From assembly GCF_022458985.1 (NCBI RefSeq), contig NC_061783.1, forward strand, positions 16,685,913 through 16,749,912: a stretch of 64,000 bases of DNA, given 5' to 3'. Source of the DNA: Mugil cephalus. Its lineage: Eukaryota; Chordata; Actinopteri; Mugiliformes; Mugilidae. Numbering within the stretch: position 1 is the stretch's first letter; each line of letters opens with the position of its first letter. This document shows positions 23,001-37,525 of this stretch, piece by piece. The notes under the pieces were generated by a model, which was not told the origin of the DNA, ran no database searches, and was given only the letters and a program-made list of their open reading frames with translations. The position numbers and the translations under genes are program-made.

Positions 23001-26000
23001 TGGTTATGTCTTTTTCCGACACGGTTATTGTAACAGAGAGTTGTGGTTCAGATCATAGAACTACTGCTGTATTTTGACATTCTCGTTCCTTGTCCTTGCC
23101 CTCCCTCCTCCTTCCTCCCTCCAGACCCCCACCACAGAGACCTGTACGTGAACAGCAGTGATTATTTGGCTTTACTCAACGGCGAGAGACCAAATCCAAA
23201 TGCAACAGGTCAGCACATTGCTTAAGAGAATGCTTCGTCTATACGTTGAATGTGTGAACCAATCAGTGCGTGTTTGTCTTTGCGACAGCTGATCAGCTGA
23301 TCTCATGACCAGGAATCAAGGAACTATAATTAACTCGTAATTCACTATCATCTCAAGCCAATCAAATCCTGCTTCAACTTTATTGGAGTAAAATAAAATA
23401 ATAAAATGAATGTGACAACATACAGTTAAAATGTAGGACAGGAACCCTCTTCACTTTCATTATTGTAACGTCCAAAAAACATTCTCGATCTAGACAGCCA
23501 CCGAATCTTTATGGATGTCTGTCTCATCTTCAAAGTTTTGTCCCCCCCCACCACTGAATGAATTCATCCAGAGAAAAAAAAACTTTGAAGAATGAAGAAT
23601 GAGAGCTCTAACTAGAGGCAACTGTAACGTACCGAGGCGTAGAACTAAATTCTCCCAGATGGTCTCTTCTGTAAGAGGAACATATTCCTGGAACAAGTTA
23701 CCACCGCACATCTGAAACTGTGACAACTACTTACTTTTTTAAGAAGCAAAAATCTCCAATGCTGGTTAAAAATTAATCAGGCATGTACTCACAGAGCCTA
23801 AATACTTTTCTTAATCTGTTACATACTCTTTGGTTCTTGGTCCATGTCTGTCATGTAATTGTCTATTGTATGATTGTTGTTTTTAAAGTCTTCTCTGTGT
23901 GTGTTGTGTAGCTGCCTTAGGACTACACCTGAAAATTAGCATGTGTGCTAAGGGCAGTGCATTTACACTGATGACTAACACTGTCCCAATTCAATAAACT
24001 AATAATAATAATGATGAATAGCACAGTGACGCAATGCATTGGACAAACCCATCAAAATATGCAACATTTACGCAAACGGCCAACAGGCTGGAGCAGTTTT
24101 GTGTCACATGTAACTGGATAAGAAAAGTTTCATCTTAAAGATTAACACTACAATAAAGATTTGTTTGAACAAGATTTGAAATCAGGGTCAGCCTTCAAAC
24201 ATGGTGCCTTAAACACTTCTGGTGTTTGTATAATCACACTGAGCGCGTTGTATTTTCCAACCGTAGAGTGGAAGACAAACTTCCTCAAAATCAAAAAGCT
24301 GGTGTTGGTCGGAGGACCAGACGACGGAGTCATCACTCCCTGGCAGTCGAGGTGAGTTTATCCTCTGGCTCGTTCAGTTTCTTTTTGATCTGACGTGATC
24401 TTAGATCCATTTTTCTGATGTTTCAGGTGAATGTGAGTTAATTATTATAAGAACACTTCAGTCAGCTGAGGGTTTTTTTCTTTCCACTGATTTAACATGA
24501 CTTCCACAACATCTTTTTTTCCTCCCAGGGAAAATAAAAAAAAACTTTCTGTGCTCAGATCACACTTCACATCATATGCTCTTTTTTCAGACTCTCCGAT
24601 GACTCTCATGTGATGCTCTCACACATTTTATCCCTCTGCCTCGTTCTTGTTTTACAGCCAGTTTGGATTCTTTGACGATAACGAGACCGTCGTTGAGATG
24701 CAGCACCAGGATGTGAGTGAAACTGTTTTTTGGTTTAGTTCAAGAAATCTTTAGTGATTAATAGTTCATTATTGACTGTCAAAACCCCTTTAAAATCCCC
24801 TAATACAATATTATAAATGCGTTTTTATCCCAATCTAACAAATAGTATCTGCCACCAGAAGTGTCCCACTCCTTAAATCACTGCTCATCAAGACCACAAG
24901 AACTTCACACAAAAAATCAAATCTTGATTTAAAGAGAAATAAATCAGTTTGTTTTCAGTCTCATCAAAACATTTTGGTAAACATTTTCAATTCCTTCAAC
25001 ATATTTGGGAAGTATCAGCTTCCAGCAAGTATCATCTTTGAACAGGAAGTAGTAGTTTTTGAAAAAAATACAAAGTCATATGTGGACACTGGTATTATTT
25101 CATTATTTATATTATAAAGAAGTCACCAGTGTGTGACAGAATATATAAATGTTTATTTTAATACCTGAACATTGATCACATGTGCAATGAGAGAATTGCA
25201 AACAATGAAGTCCCAACATCCTCAAACGAGTACGTGCTGTCCTATCAAACTAGAAATGTTAATAAGCATAAATAAATAAGTTTTAACATTTGCTACCTCT
25301 AGATGGCAGACTAAAGTGTCCACTAATAAGGACAATGGGTTTAAATGAAGCACAGTAAACACCTAGTTCTAAACACCAGTATTTCAATCCTAATTTATGG
25401 CAGTTGTTGTATCATCTCCCAGTGCAATACATTATGAGTCTGTTATTTCTTCTGTAACAAATATACACGATGTACATATTTGGTATCAATTTGATGTCTT
25501 CCTGTTAGATAAATGGACAAATAAATGTCCACGATATCTGCTTAAAAATCTTACAGAGAGACTTTTCTTCTAACTGCAGAACTTGCTTGAAAATAATCAT
25601 GTTTTTAAGTTTGCTTCAGTATCCTAGTCACCTAGTTGCAGTTTTGTGTTCATGCATGGATGCACTGCAAACAGGACCTGGTGGTAGATCATCCTGCATA
25701 GTTTTGTAAAATATTAACAAACACGGGAAAAATATATTTGGGAGTTGCAACCCCAGAAATACTAGGAGAATTGCAATTTAATGAATGAAAGAAAAAAGAA
25801 TAAGAACAATCATAAGACAACAACGCAAAGTAAAAAAACAACAAAACTTTTTATGTTCAAAAGGAGTAGGAAGAAGCCAATGCTTGTTAAATCCCACCCC
25901 TTCTCCCTATGTTAAATCAATATATACTATAATAAGTTATAAAATAGTAGCAATATTTATATATGACATATAATAATGTATACTATATAACTATAACATA

Positions 26001-26328
26001 CGTGTATACACATACATATACATATATCTACCCATACATTCATGTACAAACATAACTACAAGAGCATTATTATGAGGATCAACTGTAGTGTTTTGAATGT
26101 GTTTGTGGAGTAGAGTGCGTGTCAGTCTCTTATAACCCCTGCAATTGATTAACTAAGAATTTGTGCGCCGTTTTCTTTTCCCAGTTCTATCTGAGGGATG
26201 TTTTTGGCCTGAAGACGCTGGCGGCTCGTGGAGATGTGATCATCTGCTCCATTCCCGGCGTCGAACACATCCGGTGGCACTCGAATGAAACCGTGTTCCA
26301 CACATGTATGGAGAAGTGGCTGGACTAG
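20076..26328 (+). CDS. ppt2: Lysosomal thioesterase PPT2 (8 exons, 305 aa)
   Basis: Exons: 20076-20267, 21152-21305, 22158-22253, 22837-22944, 23125-23208, 24267-24351, 24658-24712, 26185-26328. Phases join and the total is 918 nt, close to the roughly 302-aa human protein. PPT2 is a soluble lysosomal alpha/beta-hydrolase that cleaves thioesters such as S-palmitoyl groups and acyl-CoA. After a basic N-terminus there is a hydrophobic signal segment (about residues 22-38), then [15 protein letters not shown] at the oxyanion strand. The nucleophile motif is CYSQGG, the acid lies in [11 protein letters not shown] and the base in [11 protein letters not shown], so the catalytic triad looks complete. 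Possible N-glycosylation sites include NVT, NSS, NAT and NET. The start is the first ATG upstream of the signal segment. Introns contain LINE remnants. Nothing suggests loss of function. Confidence 0.96.
21402..21500 (-). mobile_element. 3' tail of a non-LTR retroposon (minus strand)
   Basis: CACTTTATTGATCCC followed by GCCGGGAAATTATTTTG is the reverse complement of the common fish LINE 3' end GGGATCAATAAAGTG. It lies in intron 2 of ppt2. The 5' extent is unclear. Confidence 0.6.
22400..22600. repeat. Interspersed repeat remnant in ppt2 intron 3
   Basis: CAGCAGGCGGTTATTTTAGG, then AGCTGGTGAACATGGCTGAG and GCAGCTAAAAGCTCCAGACG resemble a repeat found across teleost genomes. It has no coding potential, and I could not find its ends. 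Confidence 0.35.
23560..24010 (+). mobile_element. 3' end of a LINE in ppt2 intron 5
   Basis: Degraded plus-strand coding reads like the C-terminal end of a LINE ORF2 ([19 protein letters not shown] type, with WNxLP). It is followed by a 3' UTR and a terminal CAATAAACTAATAATAATAATG with a short AAT-repeat tail. The family is uncertain. Confidence 0.5.
25770..26060. repeat. AT-rich low-complexity tract
   Basis: Intron 7 of ppt2 contains about 300 bp dominated by TATA/ATAC steps (TATATATGACATATAATAAT and similar). No gene or mobile element could be recognised in it. Confidence 0.6.
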
Positions 26329-26736
26329 AACGAAACTCCCTCGCAGCAAACTCAGACACACACAGAGACACACTTTACAGTTTTTATATGCTATTAACAT
26401 CATATATGTTTGAAAAGCCCACCTCTGTAGTTGGACAACATGGTGAGGATTCTCTTAAGGGAAATAATCTCATTTCAATCAAACAGACTCACAAGGTTTT
26501 ATTTTCCTGGTGTTTTCTGTTGATGAGGTTACTGATTTCTAGATGTTTTTTTTGTTACGCTCATCCAAATAACTCTTTATTTTTAAAGAAATAGTTTCGC
26601 GTTTTGTTAAGAGTTATTGAGAAGATTGATACCACTCTCGCGTATCATACAATAAATATGGAGCTACAGCCAACAGTAGGTTAGCTTAGATTAGCCTAGC
26701 CTAAAGACTCGAAACAAGATACAACGGTTAGCCTGT

Positions 26737-26755
26737 CCGTCCGTCCGTCCGTCCT
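26737..26755. repeat. (GTCC)n microsatellite
   Basis: About four to five tandem copies of the tetranucleotide GTCC inside the 1-kb transposon remnant. Confidence 0.7.
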
Positions 26756-27009
26756 AAACTGACAAAATCTGCCTATCACTGCTTCTGAACACATTGTGTT
26801 TCATACATTCAATGTGTACAAAAACTGAAGTGAAACATGACATGACTTGGTTGACATTTGACAAAAACAACGTTGTTTCCAGTTTATATGCTGAGCTAAG
26901 AACATAGAGCATGGACTGTATATAAAGATGAATGAACCTTCCTGAATAGCAGTTTTTGTGATGGCTCCAGCAGCCGCCATCTTGGCAATGACTCCACCTA
27001 ACTCCTGGC

Positions 27010-27250
27010 TCAGTGTTGCCAGATGGAAATGAATATGTAAGATGGAAAAAATTAGGAAAAGTATATACAACCAATTTGAGTCAGACATTGCAGAAAAATA
27101 AATATCATCGTTTATTTGAGCAACAGCACTGTTTGTGTTTGCTAATAGCCAAGTATTGAAGGAGTCAAATTATCGTACATTACTGATCATACAGAGTTTG
27201 ATATTATCGTACAAATACGTTAACAATCACACGAATGGCAACGCTGTCCT
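27010..27250 (+). repeat. Dispersed repeat, copy 2 (first copy at about 3350-3640)
   Basis: Direct-orientation match to 3350-3640: CTGTTTGTGTTTGCTAATAG, CAAGTATTGAAGG, GTCAAATTATCGTACATTA and TACAAATACG occur in the same order. It is nested inside the inverted-repeat element 26603-27610, which suggests that both copies derive from the same transposon family. Confidence 0.6.
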
Positions 27251-27619
27251 GGCTAATCAGAAAATGATCCAAGGGGTCAACCTTAAGTCAATCTGTGATG
27301 GCACCAACATGTAAAACAGAAAATCACCTCCTGCTCAGTTCTTCTGAATGGACAATTTAGCCATAGAGACTAAAATGATTTTCAGTACCAGTCTGTAAAC
27401 ACATTTACTCCAGCTGTTAAAGTTGGACGTTTTTAACATGGAGGTCTGCATGGATTGAGTTTCTTCTGGAGCCATCCTCTAGTGGCCATTTGAGGAACTG
27501 CAGCCTTTGGCATTGATTTAATTTTTCTTCCCCAGAGGAGGTTTCTGCTGCTGCTGCTAATAGAGACATGTGAGTGGTATCAGTCTTCTCAACTTCCTCT
27601 TGGAAAAAGTGTGTTTTGA

Positions 27620-28920
27620 AAAGAAAAAAAACAGTCTTTTAAGTCTAATACTTTTATTGTTTATTTTAAACCAGTGTTGTTGCCACCTGACAGTTGTCAG
27701 AACTATAAAAAAAAAAATGTAAAAGTTCAGACTCCTGTTCAGCCGGTGAAGGTTAAGCGATTAGCTGCTTTTATGGTATTAGGATCTGTAAACCAGACTT
27801 TAAAGGAGCATTTCTGCATTTTAGTATTTCCAGGACACATTAAACATTGTAAAAAAAAAAAACAATGATGTAGCACAAGTTGAGAGTTTAAGACGTTTTG
27901 ATTTTTTTAATTTTTCCATTGACTTTTTGATGAAACCCTTCCTACTTTGGATTTTTTATCATTTTAACCCAGACATTGATGTATCAGACACTTAAACATC
28001 TCTTCATGCGTCCTGGAAAGCATAAATTGTGGGGGTGCCCTTTTAATTATGTATTAAAATGGTTTAATTAATTAGTACTGTACTCGCATGCATACAGTTC
28101 ACCCACATGTGTGTCAGTTTGATCACACATACCTCAAAAACGCCACACAACACGACGGTGCCTGAGCGACGTTCTGTCGTCCTGTCTAACGTGCGAACGA
28201 ACTGCCCTGCTCATCCGATGAAGCAGTAATTTATAACTTTTTATTCTTCCATTTTTACCCAGTTTTTTATTATAGTGTGCACGTCTGATCTGATAATCTG
28301 TGTAAACGTTTGTTAACGCGTTCATGGAGCTGTACTCCATCGCTTTAGTAGATCGAGCCTTAAACTTTCCCTCCCCCCCAGGCCTCTTTGTCTTTCATGT
28401 CCATTACCAAAGTGCTAAGACACACTGCCTTTAAGTAACGAGAGGGTGACACCCAGCACAGAGTGACTAGAGAGTGGCAGTGCAGTGTTTACTGGTACAC
28501 CAAACTCTTTACCTCCCATCACATTTAGATATCTCAGGCGTTTTAGAAACCTTCATGTTTGTTTGTCTTTGTTAAAAAAAAAGAAAAGAAAAGTAAAGAA
28601 AAAGGGATTAATTTGTCTGAACATTTTTTTGGCTGTTTCTCGTGGCCTGTTGTACCTAAAAGAAACATAAAAACATTAATTGTATGTTAAAACAAGCGAC
28701 TCTTGAAAGACTAACGTACAAATTGCACAGTCTGAAGGGATCTTATAAAAATGGGATAATTTTAACTGTATTAAAAGTGTTCAGTTCCAAGTGTTGTTTT
28801 ACTATTGTTGCATCCCTTGCATGTCTTTATGCTTGCACAAATTACCTGCATAAACTATGGATTTAAGGGATGTCCTGGTCTGTTCACTTTTCTTGTTATA
28901 CAAATGGTAAATGCTGATAT

Positions 28921-28955
<35 letters not shown>

Positions 28956-29288
28956 CCTGAGGCTATATATAGTACTATTTTGACGGTGTCCTACTGTTTC
29001 TACAGCATTTGCCCTGCAAAAGAAATGGTGTCAAATGTTCTCGGTTCCTCAATAAAAAACAGCTTTGAACATTTTTCTGTGTATTTGATTAAAATTTCTG
29101 ATACTTTTTCATGATATCACAAGAAAACTGACAAATTTGTCGTATTAACTTAGGTAATTCAGCATCCTAATCAGAAATGAGGCCTCATTAGTAGACGCTT
29201 GAGTCAGGCGATTACTATATTAGAAAAAACAAGAAACATGAGGTTACATTTTTATTAATATCTCTGTAGCTTGATCTCAGTATTTTAT

Positions 29289-29354
<66 letters not shown>

Positions 29355-29500
29355 CATCCATCCATCCATCCATCCATCCATCCATCCATCCATCCATCCA
29401 TCCAAGCTCCATTTCTTAGTAGTTATTAGAATGAGAACAGTAAATCTTGGAATTAGCATCCAAGTTAATAGGTTAGAGTTTGTACCGTTTTTACCTTTTT
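27620..29500. other. Intergenic spacer between ppt2 and rps5
   Basis: No supported gene. It holds a poly-T run (about 28926-28951), short AT-rich open frames, and the compound microsatellite described separately. Confidence 0.6.
29290..29404. repeat. Compound microsatellite (TCTA)n-(TCCA)n
   Basis: An uninterrupted array of about 15-16 TCTA units passes directly into about 13 TCCA units. Such arrays are usually highly variable in length. It lies about 270 bp upstream of the rps5 promoter. Confidence 0.95.
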
Positions 29501-29514
29501 GTTACTTCTGTCTC

Positions 29515-29580
29515 CAGGTACAAAAATACATTTCACTGTGCGTTGTACTATGTATACCTGTGCGTGAGACAAATAAAAAA
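29515..29580 (+). mobile_element. 3' tail of a non-LTR retroposon (plus strand)
   Basis: ACATTTCACTGTGCGTTGTA followed by CTATGTATACCTGTGCGTGA and GACAAATAAAAAAAAT matches a common fish LINE/SINE tail ending in GACAAATAAA plus an A-rich run. It abuts the rps5 promoter. Confidence 0.5.
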
Positions 29581-29594
29581 AATATCTTCTCTTA

Positions 29595-29719
29595 GAATAC
29601 ATTTCCCATGATGCTTTGCGGTCCGGAAGTAGCCAACCAGCGGACCGGATATCTGCACGCGGCGCCCCGTAAAGGCCCTTTTCCGTCTCAGAGAAGTGTG
29701 GTACACAACGGCAGACACA

Positions 29720-29720
<1 letters not shown>
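29595..29720 (+). promoter_or_regulatory. rps5 promoter, TOP start site and non-coding exon 1
   Basis: TTCCCATGATGCTTTGCGG (about 29603-29621) matches the ZNF143/STAF-type element common at vertebrate housekeeping promoters. An ETS-like CCGGAAGT follows at about 29623. The pyrimidine run CCCTTTTCCGTCTC from 29676 is a classic 5' TOP motif, so transcription probably starts there. Exon 1 would be about 29676-29720, ending at a strong donor, GTGAGT, at 29721. TOP mRNAs are translationally controlled by mTOR through LARP1. Confidence 0.7.
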
Positions 29721-32366
<2,646 letters not shown>

Positions 32367-32389
32367 ACATGTTCACTTTCTAACAAACG

Positions 32390-32395
32390 AATAAA
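32390..32395 (+). terminator. rps5: rps5 polyadenylation signal AATAAA
   Basis: AATAAA lies 24 bp after the stop codon, giving the very short 3' UTR usual for ribosomal protein mRNAs. A GT-rich stretch follows. Confidence 0.8.
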
Positions 32396-32399
32396 TCTG

Positions 32400-33293
32400 A
32401 AGAAATTTGTTGAAGCTGGAGTGTTTTAATGTGCACATGGTTGATGGTTTACACACATTTACTTGACAGTTATTAAGAACATTAAACTAAATTAATATAA
32501 CAATCCTGCAATGGATATTAACCTCAAAGGGTTAAAATGTTCAGTTGAGGTGTCAGTTGTACCTTATGATGTATGATGCTAAAACTAGCAAATCATACAA
32601 ATCTGAACATTATAAACCCTTAATGAAGGTAGGGCTGTATTAGTTTGAGCCCTCGTGTACCTAATCCAGTAAATGACACAGGAACAAGTACTGTAAAAAG
32701 TTGGATCTGATTAATCTCTACAATTGCTACAAATTCACACATTTCAAAGCTAAAGCAAATCTACATTTAGCAGCTAGATGTTCTATACATGTCACTAGAA
32801 CAACAAAATAACAGAGACTGTTGCCTTATACACGAAGGCTAGCCATTAAAAATAAATGTATGTACCACTGGGTATCTGCAAGTCTGAATTCAGCATCATC
32901 AACGACCGTAACAAGACTAAAATCTAAATGGACTTAACGGGCACTAATTTCAATTATATCAAAAATTAAATAACTGCTGCCAAACAAATGATTATAATTC
33001 AAGGCTACAACTTTCCTACTGGTTTGGTTCACAGGAGAATTAAAACAGGATGAAGTCTGCAGAAAGTCCAAGCTCATGGGGAGAAAGAGTAAATTAAAAC
33101 AGGCTACAGCTGAACTTAGTGGTTTTACGATTAGGCTGCGTTGTGCGTTCAGCAGGGGGCGCACATGTGTCGTAATCCTGCCTCCTACAAATGCTGCACG
33201 TCGGTGTTTCCTCCCAACAATAAATACGCTATCTTTAACTCAGGCCCCCGCCACCAAACGTGCAGATGAAAGCTGTGTAACCTGCGCTGGATT
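32400..33293. other. Convergent spacer and ddah2 3' UTR
   Basis: Between the ends of rps5 (+) and ddah2 (-) there is no supported gene. The right part is probably the ddah2 3' UTR on the minus strand. Confidence 0.6.
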
Positions 33294-36200
33294 TCAGAAA
33301 TACGTGTGCTTTCTGTTGATGAGGAGGCAGAGCGAGGACAGAGACGCTCCCAGTTTGGAGGCCTCGCTGCAGGCCGTCGGCAGGAGGGTGTAGTCCTGCA
33401 GCTTCTGGAAGGCCTGCAGAGAGGAGAGAGGAAACGGATCATGCACCCAGACACATACTCTGGACATACAAAGGAGGAACAACTGCCTCAGTGGCTAGAA
33501 ATCATCTGAATGACTCACTGTTCAAATACAAGCTGCACAGGCCGGTGCTACACGATCACATCGTAAATCTATGTTTGGATTCATAACATTTCTCATGAAC
33601 AAATGTAATTCAGAGAGCAAAATAAAAAACTAAGAGGGTGTACTTTATTGAATATATAAGCAATTTTACTTACAATTTACATGAATCTGTCTGAATCCTC
33701 ATATAAAGTGCAGCAACTATTTTATAAACGTTTTTATAAATTCCCCTTTTCACTCACTGTAGTGAACTATTCCAGATATCTTGACATTTCTTCTGCCTCC
33801 AACTCACATTTTTAACAGGTCAAAGATGGAGGACAGAGCTGAGAGCAAAACTACAGCTTCACAAGACACCTCGAGGAGCCACAAACAGTTTAAAATTAGA
33901 TATCTCTGTGCACAGATTTGCTTCACTTCTATGACCACAAACCGTTGTGTTGGTGCATTTCAGCCTAAAGACTTTAATTCTTGTAATGAATGTTTGGTTA
34001 AATGTGGGTGTGAAGTGTGAGTTTAAAAAAGTTTTTCCATCACTGCAGGAATCAGTATTTTTGGAGCTTAACCTATAACAGGAAGTAAAAGTCCACATTT
34101 GATTCCTCTAATTTTAGCCAAACTTCCAACCAAATCCGTCTCCAAATTCTGAAGCCATGAAATTTTTTTTCTTTTTGTCCTTCCACAAATTAAAACAATA
34201 CCGCTCTAAAAACCCTTTAACCGAGTCTCTTTCTGAAACCAAATCCTCATCTGTACTCACAGAGACGCTGTCGGGACATTCCTCCGCAGGCCGGTGCAGC
34301 AGGAAGTCCCGTTTGGACGGACCTTTGATGTAAATGCAGTTTGCTGCCGACTCCTCTGGGACGGTGAGCACTTCGTAATGGTGGTCAGTCAGCTGTTCCA
34401 TCATCTGGAAACAAACACACACACACATCCAGCATCACACATCAGTCTCAGAGGCAACGCTGCTGCAAACAATAACATGTCATCAGCTGTGAAAAGAGAT
34501 TATATACTTTATTTAGAACTGGTAAGAGGTTCTGGAGAATTACATTAGCTCCAATAATAATGATAATAATGATGATAAGTATTTAGTCATTTTTACATTT
34601 ATGTTTGGGTAAAACCAATAAAATATATGACGACACACAGAGACAGACAGTCTGTGTTGAAATCAGGGTGTGGCTGTTCATAACCATGACTCTTTAAGAG
34701 ACAGTTCTGCATACTTGCTATTAATGTTGCTGTTGTGGCTCTACACATGATGCTAACTTTACACTCCTTCACTGTAGAGATCTGAATCAAACAAAACTGT
34801 ATAATGCTCATCTTGCCTGCAGCTTCTTAAAGAAAACGTATTGTTACAGGAAACATTTTCAAGTTTCAAGTAAAACACAGATATTAGCCACATTGAATGA
34901 TTATTTTTGCTGAGGATTTAATTTTAGCCAGCTCACCCTGTATCTTCATCTGTGCAAGATTTACTCAGACTTTATCCTAGATGTAAGAAATGTAACTACA
35001 TGTTACGGCACTGCAGACCCCAAGAGCTGGTAGTGGAGTGTTTCTGCTTTAGTATTTCTGGCTGTTTCTCCATCTCCACAGTTTTCAAAATCGTTGTTTT
35101 AAATCAGTAAAGGTCGAACACTTGGTTAATTGAGGAGGTTCAGAAATATAAACATTTGTACAACTCGTCCTCAGTGAAAGTTTCAGTCGTCGTAGTTTTA
35201 AAAAGAAGCAGGAAGTGGAAACAAAAATGAACCAGGCTGGCAAAAAAAAGACACAATGAGAGCAGCGTTTGGTCGTTTTCAGAGCGAGTCAGGCTGACGA
35301 GTGCACAAATATAAATGATGAATAAACAAGTTTAAAAAAATGGAATTAACTTATAAACCAAAATATATCCTAAACTTTGGACTCATCAGAGAGACCATCT
35401 TTGGCCGATTTAACACGTAAACACACTTGTGACATTGTTTCTTTCTAAAATGGGAATGAAATATTTTTTGAGAGAGCTCTTCCCAGAAATGTGTGACACA
35501 CATTTGCACACTTTGCCTTCACTCTTCTGTCCAGTTCATTACAAACCAGCTCTTTTTATCCTGAGGTAGCTCTGGTATAGCTTGGACTAAAGTTTTGGGT
35601 CATTATCATTTCTGTAGGATGAAGCTCTGACCTGTGTGTCCTGCAGTGCTTTTAAAAAGCCTCAAATATTAAGCTAACATGATGTCTAGAGCCAGAATAT
35701 CAAGAAAAGTGCCAGGTTAAAACAAAGTTTAACAATATTTTACATTTACTTTGACAAACTCTGGAGTAGAAAACATCTGTGCGCACACACACTCTTACCC
35801 GGAGCGTCTTCTTGGCTCCGTCGCTGTTGCTGATGATGATTGTGTCTGGACCTCCCATGGAGCAGATGTTTTTGAGTCGGGCTCCGCCGCAGACGGGGAC
35901 AGTGGACACAGCAAAATCCTGAACAGAGGGAGGTTGAAAGGTTTAATCCACACGTGGTCTCTTCGGGTTACTAATAAAAGGGTAAGGGGGTGGACATTTT
36001 GTCTTAGCAGGAAGAGCGAGCGTCCCACTAGAGATCACAGAGAGACAGCAGCAACAACAGCTGAGCTCCTTTTTGTAAAATGAGAGAGTAGCAGGAGTAT
36101 TTGATCAATTTAGACAGTTCATTATGCTGTGAAACCTACAACAAATACTGTAAACAAATGCTAAAACCTTCATGAAGCATCCTACGCCCCCACACTAACT

Positions 36201-37525
36201 CAAACCCAACACCCAGAAAACACACAACGCTGAGTATGTGTTAAACCAAGAGTGTTTAAAAAGCACTTAAGAGAAACGGGGGGGAAATCAATACTAATGG
36301 GTGTGTCGCGTGGAGCCTGAGGAAGTCTCCATTATTTGGATGGAACAACCTCATTCATCAGTGTTTACAGATGAGAAATCCCCAAATGCAATACAGCAAA
36401 AGGCCACCTGCTCACTCTGGCAGCTGAGTTTGTTTTCCTGACGAGGGCCTTGGCACTCGTTTTATCTGCATACATTCAGGGGGAAAACTGACTTTTCTCA
36501 GCTACGCAAAAATATTTTAGATACTGTTTAGTGGTCTCTTATCAGTACACAGACAAATACAAACAGCTGCAGAAATTGGTCAATCCATCCTATAAACATC
36601 ACATCTATTATACATATATATATATTTTAACGCCTTAATCCCATTCCTCTTACCCTGAACGTGTCTGCCAGCACCTCGGCCCCTCTGCGGTTGGTGTGGG
36701 AGGAGATCCCGACAAAGAACTCCCTCCCCGTGAAGAGGACGTCGCTGCCCTCCAGCGTGGCCCCTCCGGAGTCCCCGTCCTCGCCCCCCATCTCCACCAC
36801 GGTCAGGTTGAGCTCTGACATCACCCTCCTCACTGCCTCCACCTGAACGACAAAAAAGGCAGGGACGGTCAGCTCGAAAACAGCTGTTTTCAAAGTGTGA
36901 TAAATGAGCAAGTTATTCTTTTCAGATTTCTTGATGCATGATGTTAAATACGTTTAAAACTGAACTGTTTGACTGGTCGCCACGAGTTCATGAATTTCCC
37001 TAAAGTTCCATCCAGGGAACATCCACAGTTTAAGTCTAGTAACACCCATGAACAAGCTGCCAAAAACATGACATCGCTTTGAAAGAAATCTAAACAATAT
37101 GGGAAAACATGGAGACCACACCAGTGTGTTTAGAAGCTGATCACTGCACCACAAAGTAACAACAAGGAAGTTTTGGACCATGTGACAACAGTCTAATAGC
37201 TGAGGGTGATTTTATTTTATATTACCTCGCTGCGTCTCTGTTGTTTGAAGGGCCTGGTGATGAGCGCTGTATCTCCCTGGATGACCGCCACGTCCTCTAT
37301 CCTCCAGCTTTCTGGCAGCTCGGGGTCAGGGGGGATCTCGATGAGCTGCAGGCCCACCTTCTGCCTCAACGCTCCCGTCAGGCAACCGAACTGACGCTGA
37401 GCCTTGGCCAGCTCCACCGAGACCTCCCCGTTCTCCCGGTTGTCTCCCGCCGTCTTGCCGAAGGTCTCCGGGACGCCCCGCACCACGGCGTGGGTGAAGC
37501 GACCGTAAGGGCACATGTTCGCCAT
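33294..37525 (-). CDS. ddah2: Dimethylarginine dimethylaminohydrolase 2 (5 exons, 290 aa), catalytic residues not conserved
   Basis: Coding exons in transcript order: 37526-side start 37525-37226, 36842-36654, 35918-35799, 34404-34261, 33413-33294. Total 873 nt. DDAH1 hydrolyses the NO synthase inhibitor ADMA to citrulline. DDAH2 is its relative, and its own activity on ADMA is disputed. AIIRG-type start [60 protein letters not shown] and C-terminal LSSLCL match DDAH2 rather than DDAH1. Where DDAH1 has the catalytic His in GLHLKSFC, this protein has GARLKNIC, and the DDAH1 catalytic Cys (LTCCSVL) aligns with Ser in LSSLCLL. The LDGGD aspartate of DDAH1 is Glu (LEGSD). The start is the only upstream ATG, with a conserved N-terminus after it. 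The frame is intact. The first exon boundary given as 37525 is the A of ATG. Confidence 0.93.

Larger units (their letters stand above)
26603..27610. mobile_element. About 1-kb non-autonomous DNA transposon with imperfect terminal inverted repeats
   Basis: The left end, about 26603-26637, includes TTGAGAAGATTGATACCACTC. The right end, about 27566-27610, includes GAGTGGTATCAGTCTTCTCAA, its near-exact reverse complement. Inside lie segments known from teleost repeats, such as GGTTAGCTTAGATTAGCCTA near 26680, GCCGCCATCTTGG near 26975 and CCTCTAGTGGCCATTTGAGG near 27475. It also holds the second copy of the dispersed repeat described at 3350. No transposase remains. It lies just after ppt2 and may supply part of the ppt2 3' UTR. 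Confidence 0.6.

Noticed and set aside
29284-29404. Tetranucleotide array considered as a CRISPR-like or satellite array
   Set aside because: The unit is four bases without spacers. It is a simple compound microsatellite in a eukaryote.
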